In this document: positions 15,202-22,787 of the stretch, piece after piece
Numbering within the stretch: the stretch's first letter is position 1
Layout of the letters: every line of letters starts with the position of its first letter
Assembly (NCBI RefSeq): GCF_002119405.1
Contig: NZ_MTBG01000012.1
Span: forward strand, 1-64,000
Source of the DNA: Pseudoruegeria sp. SK021
Lineage (GTDB): Bacteria; Pseudomonadota; Alphaproteobacteria; Rhodobacterales; Rhodobacteraceae
DNA: 64,000 bases
Direction of reading: 5' to 3'
Translations under genes and position numbers: made by a program
The notes under the pieces: generated by a model
Told to the model about the DNA's origin: nothing
What the model saw: only the letters and a program-made list of their open reading frames with translations
Database searches by the model: none

Positions 15202-17961
15202 TTAGCGAACCGCCTCTATGCGGACTGCCGCAAACTTAAATTCAGGGATTTTTCCAAAAGGATCCAGAACCGGATTTGTCAGGATATTGGCCGCCGCCTC
15301 AACATAGGCGAACGGGACGAACACCATATCCTCGGCCACGGCGCGATCCGACCGCGCGGCCAGATCGATTGTCCCCCTCCGGGTGGTCAATCTGACCCGA
15401 TCTCCGGGGACGACCCCAAGTGAGTTCAAAGTTCTGGGATGAATCGTACAACTTGCCGTCGGCTCCAGCGCGTCCAGGATGTGCGACCGTCGGGTCATGG
15501 ACCCGGTGTGCCAATGCTCCAATTGCCGACCGGTTATCAGGATAAACGGATAGGCGCTGTCAGGAAGTTCGGCCGGTGCAGTCACCTGCGCCGGGGTGAA
15601 CCGCGCGCGCCCCGAGGCGCGTGGAAACCCATCGCCAAACACCACCGACAGTCCCGGAACATCCGGGCCTAAGCAGGGATAGGTCACGGAGTTTTCCGCA
15701 TCCAGCCGCTCCCAGCTGATATTGTCGAGGCTTGGCATCACCCCCGTCATCTCGGCAAACACATCGCGCGGATGCGTATAGGTCCAGTCCAGACCCAGAC
15801 GGCGTGCCATGTCGACGACGATCTGCCAATCGGCCCGCGCGTCACCCGGCGCGGCCACCGCTCGGCGGACCATCTGCACCTGACGGTTGGTGTTCGTGAC
15901 GGTGCCTTCCTTTTCGAACAAGGCCGCAGCCGGCAAGATCACATCCGCGAAATTCGCCGTCTCGGTCAGGAAAATGTCCTGTACAACCAAATGATCCAAT
16001 GACGCTAAGGCGTGCCGCGCATGATCAAGGTCAGGATCAGACATCGCCGGATTCTCACCCAAGATATACATGCCCCGGATCTCGCCCCGCGCGATGGCAT
16101 CAATGATCTCGACCACGGTCAGACCCGGCTGAGGGTCAATTTCGGTTCCGCCCCAGCTGTCCCGGAACCGATTGCGCACCTCGGGGTCGGTCACCGACTG
16201 GTAATCCGGCAACATCATCGGGATCAGCCCGGCATCCGACGCCCCCTGCACATTGTTCTGCCCCCGCAACGGATGCAGCCCGGTGCCGGGACGGCCAACA
16301 TGACCGCATAACAGCGCCAAGCTGATCAGACAGCGCGCATTGTCGGTGCCGTGAATATGTTGGCTAATCCCCATGCCCCAAAAAATCATCCCGGCCCGCG
16401 CCCCGGCAAACAACCGGGCAACGTCGCGGATCGTCTCGGCGGGTATGCCACACAGCTCGGCCATCTGCTCAGGCGGGAAGCCTAGCAGATGCGCCCGCAA
16501 CTCGTCGAAGCCTTCGGTAAATCCGTCGACATATTGCCGGTCGTACAGACCCTCTTTCACGATCACGTGCATCAGCGCATTCAGCAAAGCCACGTCGGTT
16601 CCCGGGCGGAATTGCAACATGTGTCGGGCGTGACGCTTAAGCCCCTGACCACGTGGGTCCATCACGATCAAGGCGCCGCCACGTTGGACAAACTGTTTAA
16701 AGTAAGTCGCGGCGACTGGGTGATTTTCCGTTGGGTTCGCGCCGATTACGAGGGCCACATCGGCGTGCTCTATTTCATTAAAGCCTGCCGTCACCGCCCC
16801 AGAGCCGACATTTTCCATCAGGGCCGCAACTGAGGACGCGTGGCACAGCCGGGTGCAATGATCGACATTGTTGTGACCAAACCCCTGTCTAATCAGCTTT
16901 TGAAACAGATATGCCTCTTCATTGGTGCATTTGGCCGAGCCGAAGCCTGCCACCGTGCGCCCGCCTTGTTTTCGCAAGCGCGCCAGCCCCCCGGCAGCGG
17001 CATCAAGCGCCTCGTCCCAACTGGCTTCGCGGAAATGCGTGTGCAGATTTCCGGGATCGACGTTCAGCCCTTTGGGCGGCGCATCCTCGCGGCGGATCAA
17101 CGGCTTGGTCAGGCGGTGTGGGTGGTGGATATAATCGAAGCCGAACCGCCCCTTGACGCAAAGACGCCCTTCATTTGCCGGACCGTTAATGCCGTCGACC
17201 CGGGTCACGACCTCATTCTTGACCTTGATTGAAACCTGACAGCCGACGCCGCAAAAGGGGCAAAGGCTGTGCACGTCGCGGTCATAATCGCCGCTGTCTC
17301 CGCGCAAATCGGCGTCCAGTGTCGCCGCGGGCATCAAGGCGCCGGTTGGACAGGCCTGCACGCATTCACCACAGGCGACACAGGTACTGGCACCCATAGG
17401 GTCGGCCAGATCAAACATGGGAAACGCATCGGCACCGCGGCCTCCCATTCCGATCACGTCATTGACCTGAACCTCGCGGCAGGCCCGCACGCAAAGGCCG
17501 CACTGGATACAGGCATCCAGATTGACCGACATCGCCACATGACTGTCGTCCAGCCGAGGCACCCGGTCGGTGGCTTTGGCGGCAAACCGGCTTTCGGTCA
17601 CGGCTTGATCCGCCGCCATGTCCCAGAAGTGCGAACTGCGGTCATGCGCGTTTTCTGGGTCGGGCTGGTCGGCGACCAGCAACTCCATCACCATCTTGCG
17701 CGCTTGCACTTCGCGCGCACCAGATGTCGTGACGACCATCCCCTCGGCGGGCGTACGAATGCACGAGGCCGCCAGCACCCGTTCGCCGTCAATGGCCACC
17801 ATACAGGCGCGGCAATTGCCGTCCGGGCGGTATCCGGGTTCTGGCTTATGGCACAGATGCGGCAGCCGGTTGCCCAGCCGGTTTGCCACTTGCCACAGGG
17901 TTTCGCCGGGTTGGGCCGTGGCCGGACGGCCATCCAGAGTGAACCTGATCGTTTCGGTCAT
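15202..17961 (-). CDS. Formate dehydrogenase alpha subunit (molybdopterin, cysteine-type)
   Basis: A 919-residue FdhA/FdsA-type catalytic subunit that oxidises formate to CO2. The order is: N-terminal 2Fe-2S ferredoxin domain (C37, C50, C53, C67), histidine-ligand region, two 4Fe-4S sites (CIQCGLCVRAC at 151-161 and CVACGECVQACP at 194-204), the 4Fe-4S of the molybdenum domain (C234, C237, C241, C268), then the bis-MGD domain with active-site Cys373 in HCTRLCHASS, replacing selenocysteine. AAAGGAGG lies upstream of the ATG. The usual partner genes fdsG, fdsB and fdhD/fdsC are absent; only a DUF3775 gene is linked, 40 bases upstream. The electron acceptor therefore cannot be read from context. 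Confidence 0.9.
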   Translation of the reverse strand: MTETIRFTLDGRPATAQPGETLWQVANRLGNRLPHLCHKPEPGYRPDGNCRACMVAIDGERVLAASCIRTPAEGMVVTTSGAREVQARKMVMELLVADQPDPENAHDRSSHFWDMAADQAVTESRFAAKATDRVPRLDDSHVAMSVNLDACIQCGLCVRACREVQVNDVIGMGGRGADAFPMFDLADPMGASTCVACGECVQACPTGALMPAATLDADLRGDSGDYDRDVHSLCPFCGVGCQVSIKVKNEVVTRVDGINGPANEGRLCVKGRFGFDYIHHPHRLTKPLIRREDAPPKGLNVDPGNLHTHFREASWDEALDAAAGGLARLRKQGGRTVAGFGSAKCTNEEAYLFQKLIRQGFGHNNVDHCTRLCHASSVAALMENVGSGAVTAGFNEIEHADVALVIGANPTENHPVAATYFKQFVQRGGALIVMDPRGQGLKRHARHMLQFRPGTDVALLNALMHVIVKEGLYDRQYVDGFTEGFDELRAHLLGFPPEQMAELCGIPAETIRDVARLFAGARAGMIFWGMGISQHIHGTDNARCLISLALLCGHVGRPGTGLHPLRGQNNVQGASDAGLIPMMLPDYQSVTDPEVRNRFRDSWGGTEIDPQPGLTVVEIIDAIARGEIRGMYILGENPAMSDPDLDHARHALASLDHLVVQDIFLTETANFADVILPAAALFEKEGTVTNTNRQVQMVRRAVAAPGDARADWQIVVDMARRLGLDWTYTHPRDVFAEMTGVMPSLDNISWERLDAENSVTYPCLGPDVPGLSVVFGDGFPRASGRARFTPAQVTAPAELPDSAYPFILITGRQLEHWHTGSMTRRSHILDALEPTASCTIHPRTLNSLGVVPGDRVRLTTRRGTIDLAARSDRAVAEDMVFVPFAYVEAAANILTNPVLDPFGKIPEFKFAAVRIEAVR

Positions 17962-18001
17962 GCCAGATGCCCTCCTTTGGTATCGCCTCGCCCGCGGACA
18001 G

Positions 18002-18373
18002 CTACATCAAATCGTCTTCCACGTCAGTGGCTGAGACGCCCAACGCCTCTAATCCGCTCTCAAGAAACGACGATAACTGCGGAATTCCCAAAAGATAATC
18101 TTCGGTCGGAGTGGTTGCTTCACGCGCGGCGGTGGCGAGGGCTTCGTCATACTCATCGGCGCTGAAATCCTCGCGGCCAATCCACAGCACTGCGACGAGG
18201 CTATACTTTTCATCGTCGGTGAGACTGGACACGAAACTGCGGAACTCCTGTTCAGCAATGGCGCCGCCAGAGCGGTGCCGAACCCCATCATGGGCCCCCA
18301 CCTGCGTGGATTCGCCAATTTCGCGCGCCAGAAGGATCACTTCAGCGATGGTGTCCGAATGCAGTTCGGGCAT
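18002..18373 (-). CDS. DUF3775 family protein
   Basis: A small acidic 123-residue protein without signal or membrane segments. The central stretch SLTDDEKYSLVAVLWIGREDF and the C-terminal YLLGIPQLSSFLESGLEALG are the recognisable DUF3775 signature. Function is unknown. AAGGAGG five bases before the ATG makes the start secure. It ends 40 bases before the formate dehydrogenase alpha subunit on the same strand, so the two probably form an operon, and a role in maturation or electron transfer for that enzyme is possible but unproven. Confidence 0.75.
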   Translation of the reverse strand: MPELHSDTIAEVILLAREIGESTQVGAHDGVRHRSGGAIAEQEFRSFVSSLTDDEKYSLVAVLWIGREDFSADEYDEALATAAREATTPTEDYLLGIPQLSSFLESGLEALGVSATDVEDDLM

Positions 18374-18445
18374 CTCAACCTCCTTGGTCAGTCACTCTGA
18401 AAAAGCTGGTCAAACCCCGGGCGGGACCTGCCCAACGCGTTCCTT

Positions 18446-19204
18446 TCAGTTCTTGGCCCCAAACAGCCGGATGTAAAGCCCGTCCGGTAAAAATCGGCTC
18501 AGCCGAAACACCAACGAGAATAGCCAAGGAAAATTGAACGACCGCCGGCCACCCGAAATTCCGCGCATCATCGCCGCAGCCGCCGGGTCGGCATCCATGA
18601 TAAACGGCATGGTAAAGTCGTTCTTGTCGGTCAGGCGGGTACGGATAAAGCCGGGATTGGCGATTTGAACCCGCACACCTGTGGCGTGCAAGTCGGCCTG
18701 AAGGCTTTCCCCCAACCCCATCAGCGCCGCTTTGCCGCTGGCATAGCCAATAGCCCCGGACAGGCCGCGAAACCCCGACAAACTGCCCGTCAGCACGATA
18801 TGCCCGGCCCCGCGCGCCAACATACCGGGAAGAACCGCGCCGACGGTCCGCACCGCGCCAAGATAATTCACCTCGGTCATGGCGACCACCCGGTCGGTGT
18901 GCCAGTTCTGTGCGGCCATCGGCCAATAGATACCGGCCAGATAGATCATGCCGTCAATCGCGCCGATCTGCTCTGCCGCCGCGTCGACAGCGGCTTGATC
19001 CGTGACGTCCAATGGCAGCACCTGCACCGGTCCGGGCATGTCATCTGCCAACGCCATCAGCGCCTCGGCAGAACGGGCGCTTACGATCAGTTCCGCCCCG
19101 GCCCGGTTCAGGGCGACCGATAACGCACGGCCCAGCCCATGCGAAGCGCCGATCACCCAATAGCGTTTCCCGGTCCAGTCGGTGATTTTGTGCGATGTCG
19201 GCAT
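18446..19204 (-). CDS. Short-chain dehydrogenase/reductase, sigma-E regulon candidate
   Basis: A 252-residue classical SDR. The NAD(P)-binding motif is GASHGLG (about residues 19-25), the NAG-like strand is YLAGIY, the catalytic serine is in VLTGSLSGF and the YxxxK pair is in YASGK. The C-terminal tail FPWLFSLVFRLSRFLP is hydrophobic and may associate with the membrane. It is the third gene of a run with a FAD oxidoreductase and a DUF1365 protein. A similar set, including an SDR, belongs to the ChrR/sigma-E singlet-oxygen regulon in Rhodobacter sphaeroides, so a role in membrane lipid modification under photo-oxidative stress is inferred. Confidence 0.85.
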   Translation of the reverse strand: MPTSHKITDWTGKRYWVIGASHGLGRALSVALNRAGAELIVSARSAEALMALADDMPGPVQVLPLDVTDQAAVDAAAEQIGAIDGMIYLAGIYWPMAAQNWHTDRVVAMTEVNYLGAVRTVGAVLPGMLARGAGHIVLTGSLSGFRGLSGAIGYASGKAALMGLGESLQADLHATGVRVQIANPGFIRTRLTDKNDFTMPFIMDADPAAAAMMRGISGGRRSFNFPWLFSLVFRLSRFLPDGLYIRLFGAKN

Positions 19205-19257
19205 GGCTTATCTCTCTTTCAACGGCGGGACGATCAATGGCGCGAAGGCCGCGCGCG

Positions 19258-20016
19258 TCACCGGGACACATCTTTGGCCGGAGCCTCGGGGCGGTGATGC
19301 CACTGGGCCCCTTTCCACCACAGCTTAACGGCCTGCCAATGAATTAGCCCCAACACCCGGCGAGACCCGAACGGACGGCGCAGCGCGGCAGCCAGAATCG
19401 CACGGTTGGTCATCGCGCGCCGGGGGCCGATTAAATTAGTAAACAACCGCCCCTGTTCCGTCTGAAACACGATCCACAACCCGATCCGGTCGTCGCGGAT
19501 ATCAAAGCGAAACCGATAGTCACCGGCAATCGGTTGAAACGGCGAGACGTGAAAGATTTTCTGCGCTCGGATCTCGTCACTGCGGGTGATGGGGCGCTGG
19601 TCGGGCAAAGCGCAGAGATAGGAATGCCGGTCGCCAAATGTATTCGATACCTCTGCGATCACCGCCTGTAACGTCCCGCTGCCACCGTAGCACAGCCAAA
19701 AACTAACGGGGTTGAACACATGGCCCAACACCCGAGGTTGAGCCAGCAACAGGATCGGTCCATCTGCACGATCCAGCCCATAGGCCGCAAGCACCTCGCG
19801 CACCCAAGCCGTGCCCCGCCCCTTTCCCGGCGCCCCGCCATGATCGCTGTCATATAGGGATGTCAGGTTGCGGCGGTTGCGGGAAAACAGCGATGGGCCA
19901 CCGGGCTGATCGGGGTCCAGCAGGCAAAAATCCACGGAATAGCGAAACGCATTCCGGATGGCGCCCTCGCGACTGTGGAACGTTTCGCCCGCAATTAAGT
20001 CGATCCCGGCACTCAT
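19258..20016 (-). CDS. DUF1365 domain-containing protein
   Basis: A 252-residue DUF1365 protein. The family signature is clear in VLGHVFNPVSFWLCY and in KIFHVSPFQP, with SREGAIRNAFRY at the N-terminus. The biochemical role is unknown, but DUF1365 genes almost always sit beside a FAD-dependent amine-oxidase-like protein and often a cyclopropane-synthase-like methyltransferase, which points to lipid modification. Its ATG overlaps the stop of the upstream FAD oxidoreductase (ATGA), so the two are coupled. No methyltransferase gene is present in this operon. Confidence 0.92.
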   Translation of the reverse strand: MSAGIDLIAGETFHSREGAIRNAFRYSVDFCLLDPDQPGGPSLFSRNRRNLTSLYDSDHGGAPGKGRGTAWVREVLAAYGLDRADGPILLLAQPRVLGHVFNPVSFWLCYGGSGTLQAVIAEVSNTFGDRHSYLCALPDQRPITRSDEIRAQKIFHVSPFQPIAGDYRFRFDIRDDRIGLWIVFQTEQGRLFTNLIGPRRAMTNRAILAAALRRPFGSRRVLGLIHWQAVKLWWKGAQWHHRPEAPAKDVSR

Positions 20017-21305
20017 GCAGCCAGCGCCGTTTGTCGCCGGGCCAACGCCGTTGCAACCTCAAGCCCGCTGGCCAATCCGTCCTCGTGAAAACCGTTTTTC
20101 ATCCATGCGCCGCAGAACCATGTGTTGGCCGAGCCATTATGGGCCGCAATCGCCGTTTGCGCCGCCAAGGCCGCCACATCATAGACCGGATGCCGAAAGG
20201 TGGTCCGATCATAGATCAAATCGGGATTGATCGGCCGGATCGGGTTCAGGGTCACAAACAACGGGTCCTCCATCGGGATCGGTTGCAGGGAGTTCATCCA
20301 ATAAGTCAGCGCGATCCGGTCGTCGTCATGGCCCCGCGCTTCGGCATAATTCCACGATGCCCAACAACGCCGTCGCCGCGGCATCAGCGATGTGTCCGCA
20401 TGCAAGACCGCTTCATTCGGTTGATAACGGATCGCCGACAAGGTTCGTGCTTCGGTTTCGGTGGGATCGCCCAGCATCGCGAGGCTGTCATCAGCATGGG
20501 TGGCAAACACCACATCATCGAACACCTGCCAATCCTCGCCCTGCGGCTTGATCCGAACCCCAAGCGGTGACCGCTCGACCCGCTCAATCGCGGTACCGGT
20601 TCGGATCTCGACGTGCCTCTGGCGCAGCGATGCCTCCAGACGGCGCACATATTCGATCGATCCGCCCGCCACAGTGAACCATTGATGCTGGCCGCTGGTC
20701 GCCAGCAAGGCATGATTGCGAAAAAACTGGATCAGCGCCTTGGCCGGAAAGTTTAGGATACCGCGACTCGGCGTCGACCAGATCGCCCCTGAGAACGGCA
20801 GCAAGTAATAATCCCGAAACCATGCGCCGCCGTCCAGCTTGTCCAAAAACGCCCCGATGGTCATGCCGTCCTCATCCGCCAGCGTTTCCGCCAGCCGGTT
20901 GAACTTTAGAATATCTCGGAACATGCACAGAAACTTGGGGTTAACGACGTTGCGACGTTGACCGAACAGCGCGTTCAGCGATGACAGCGCGTATTCGATC
21001 CGACCACCGTCAATCGACGCGGCAAAGGTCATCCGACTTGGCGCAACCGGCACCTGCAACTCGTCGAACAAGGCGGTCAGGCGCGGATAGGTCTGATAAT
21101 TAAAGACGATAAAGCCGGTATCCACAGGCTGCTGGCCCGAGCGACCCGCCATAACCGTCCGGGCGTGACCACCGAGACGCGGCGCGCTTTCAAACAGCGT
21201 CACCCGGCAGCCGCGCGCCAATTCATGGGCCGCCCCCATACCAGAGATCCCTCCGCCAATGACGGCAACGTGTCGAACTGGGACGGCGGGGACATCATAG
21301 GGCAT
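20013..21305 (-). CDS. FAD-dependent oxidoreductase, amine-oxidase/desaturase-like, of the sigma-E operon
   Basis: A 430-residue flavoprotein. The Rossmann motif HVAVIGGGISGMGAAHELA lies near the N-terminus, followed by FESAPRLGGHARTV and DTGFIVFNYQTYP, and the C-terminal FAD-binding motif is in NTWFCGAWMKNGFHEDGL. Relatives act on unsaturated lipids or carotenoid-like substrates. I chose the ATG at 21305; a longer frame runs to 21482 through the intergenic region but would include the promoter. It is the first gene of the FAD oxidoreductase - DUF1365 - SDR operon and faces rpoE-chrR divergently; a sigma-E-like promoter lies just upstream. Confidence 0.88.
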   Translation of the reverse strand: MPYDVPAVPVRHVAVIGGGISGMGAAHELARGCRVTLFESAPRLGGHARTVMAGRSGQQPVDTGFIVFNYQTYPRLTALFDELQVPVAPSRMTFAASIDGGRIEYALSSLNALFGQRRNVVNPKFLCMFRDILKFNRLAETLADEDGMTIGAFLDKLDGGAWFRDYYLLPFSGAIWSTPSRGILNFPAKALIQFFRNHALLATSGQHQWFTVAGGSIEYVRRLEASLRQRHVEIRTGTAIERVERSPLGVRIKPQGEDWQVFDDVVFATHADDSLAMLGDPTETEARTLSAIRYQPNEAVLHADTSLMPRRRRCWASWNYAEARGHDDDRIALTYWMNSLQPIPMEDPLFVTLNPIRPINPDLIYDRTTFRHPVYDVAALAAQTAIAAHNGSANTWFCGAWMKNGFHEDGLASGLEVATALARRQTALAA

Positions 21306-21333
21306 GGGCAACTCGCACTGTTGAGGATCACAA

Positions 21334-21363
21334 TACATACGCGGACCAATCGCAACCGGATCA
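21334..21363 (-). promoter_or_regulatory. Candidate sigma-E (ChrR-controlled) promoter of the FAD oxidoreductase operon
   Basis: On the minus strand TGATCC (21358-21363) is followed after 18 bases by TATGTA (21334-21339), placing the transcript start about 20-25 bases before the gene start. TGATCC at -35 is the hallmark of Rhodobacter sigma-E promoters. Pattern match. Confidence 0.5.
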
Positions 21364-21420
21364 GAATAAGCCCCACAACGTCCGTTGCACGAATGAACGC
21401 CGGGCCACCGCGAGATAAAT

Positions 21421-21450
21421 TGATCTGATCTGCGGGCTGCGCCGTACTCA
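21421..21450 (+). promoter_or_regulatory. Candidate sigma-E autoregulatory promoter of rpoE-chrR
   Basis: TGATCT (21421-21426) and TACTCA (21445-21450) are separated by 18 bases, the same geometry as the divergent promoter. rpoE-chrR is autoregulated in R. sphaeroides. The start codon lies about 107 bases downstream. The -35 has one mismatch to TGATCC. Confidence 0.35.
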
Positions 21451-21557
21451 TCCTTGTATCTGTCGCGCCGCATGACCGCCATTCATTTGCGGTAGACCCG
21501 CCGGGGAAGACGGTTAAGGTGTGGGCCGGACATGGAAATGCGCGGCCGGCAGAACAG

Positions 21558-22112
21558 ATGAGTGGATCAGACACGAACCATCCGGAGGATCAATGGATCG
21601 ATTGCGTGTGCCGCATTCGCGATTACCGCGATCAGGCCGCCTTCGCGCAGCTATTCGCGTATTTCGCCCCACGGGTGAAAGGCTTCCTGATCAAATCGGG
21701 CGCGCCGGACGGTCTGGCCGAAGACTGCACCCAAGAGGTGATGGCGACCCTTTGGCAAAAGGCGCATCTGTTCGACAGTTCGCGCGCCTCGGTTGCAACA
21801 TGGGTGTTCACGATCGCGCGCAATCGCAAGATCGACCTGCTGCGCAAAGACCGCCGCCCTGCCCCCGAGGACTTGGCTTGGGGCCACAAGGCAGAGCCGG
21901 ACCAGGCCGATGTGATCGGATTGCAGCAGGAAAGCCTGCGGGTCACCGCCGCGCTGAAAGCCCTGCCCGACAAACAACGCATCCTCGTCGAGCGCGCCTA
22001 TTACGGGGACTTGTCGCATAGCGAAATCGCCGCAGAAACCGGGCTGCCCCTTGGCACGATCAAGTCTCGGATTAGGTTGGCACTGGAACGCTTGCGTCAC
22101 GAGATGAAATAG
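21558..22112 (+). CDS. rpoE: ECF sigma factor RpoE (ChrR-associated, group ECF11)
   Basis: A 184-residue extracytoplasmic-function sigma factor that in Rhodobacter directs the response to singlet oxygen. Region 2 is visible as FAQLFAYFAPRVKGFLIKSG and EVMATLWQKAHLFD, with the -10 recognition stretch VATWVFTIARNRKIDLLRKDRR. Region 4 ends in LSHSEIAAETGLPLGTIKSR and RLALERLRHEM, the -35-binding helix-turn-helix. It aligns almost without gaps to R. sphaeroides RpoE as I remember it. The ATG at 21558 fits that alignment; upstream in-frame codons are not conserved. chrR follows after eight bases in the same operon. Confidence 0.93.
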   Translation: MSGSDTNHPEDQWIDCVCRIRDYRDQAAFAQLFAYFAPRVKGFLIKSGAPDGLAEDCTQEVMATLWQKAHLFDSSRASVATWVFTIARNRKIDLLRKDRRPAPEDLAWGHKAEPDQADVIGLQQESLRVTAALKALPDKQRILVERAYYGDLSHSEIAAETGLPLGTIKSRIRLALERLRHEMK

Positions 22113-22120
22113 AGAGTAGA

Positions 22121-22765
22121 ATGATGGTCAAGCACCACCTACCTGACGAATATCTGATGGCTTACTCGGCAGGCATCCTGTCCGAAAGCTTCAGCTTGGT
22201 TGTCGCGGCGCATGTGTCGCTCTCCGATGACAGCCGTGCCCGGATGGAAGCTTATGATGCGGTCGGCGGGGCGGTGTTGGACTCGGCGCCGGTTGCAAAC
22301 CTGTCCGACGGCAGCTTGCAGGCAACGCTCGACCGGATCATGGGTGCCCCCGCCGGGCCGTCCGCTGATGAACCGATTGGCCAAGGCGCGTTTCCGGCGC
22401 CTCTGCAAGAGTATGTCGGCGGCGATCTTGACGCGGTCAAGTGGCGCTCGGTCGGGATGGGGGTGAAACAGGCGATCCTGAAAAAGGATGGCAGCACCTC
22501 GGTGCGACTGCTCTACATCCCCAAGGGCATGGCGATGCCGGACCACAGTCACGGCGGCCTTGAAATGACGCTGGTACTGCAAGGTGCCTATCGGGACGAT
22601 GACGGCGAATTTCACCGGGGCGATATCGAGGTCGCAAACGATGAAACCCAGCACACCCCGGTCGCCTTCGGGCCAGAGGATTGCATCTGCCTGACCGCCA
22701 CCGACGCCCGTCTCAAATTCACCTCGATTCTGCCCCGGCTTGCGCAGCCTTTCCTGCAAATCTAG
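22121..22765 (+). CDS. chrR: ChrR-family cupin anti-sigma factor lacking the two N-terminal zinc cysteines
   Basis: ChrR binds sigma-E through a zinc-containing N-terminal domain and releases it on singlet oxygen via its C-terminal cupin. This 214-residue protein matches ChrR throughout: HH at 5-6, FSLVVAAHVSL ending in His31, then the cupin with H142, H144 and E148 (DHSHGGLE), H178 (QHTPVA) and C188/C190 (DCICL). The exception is the zinc site: where R. sphaeroides has C35 and C38 (HxxxCxxC), this protein reads HVSLSDDS, with TCC and AGC serine codons at both places. It is not frameshifted or truncated. The domain may bind metal differently, hold sigma-E without zinc, or fail to inhibit it. 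Confidence 0.93.
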   Translation: MMVKHHLPDEYLMAYSAGILSESFSLVVAAHVSLSDDSRARMEAYDAVGGAVLDSAPVANLSDGSLQATLDRIMGAPAGPSADEPIGQGAFPAPLQEYVGGDLDAVKWRSVGMGVKQAILKKDGSTSVRLLYIPKGMAMPDHSHGGLEMTLVLQGAYRDDDGEFHRGDIEVANDETQHTPVAFGPEDCICLTATDARLKFTSILPRLAQPFLQI

Positions 22766-22770
22766 GATCC

Positions 22771-22787
22771 GCTGAGGCCGCCTCAGC
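22771..22787. terminator. Small hairpin between chrR and the serine hydrolase gene
   Basis: GCTGAGG and CCTCAGC form a 7-bp stem with a 3-base loop between the convergent stops, overlapping the 3' end of the hydrolase gene. There is no T-run; a weak bidirectional terminator is possible. Confidence 0.35.
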
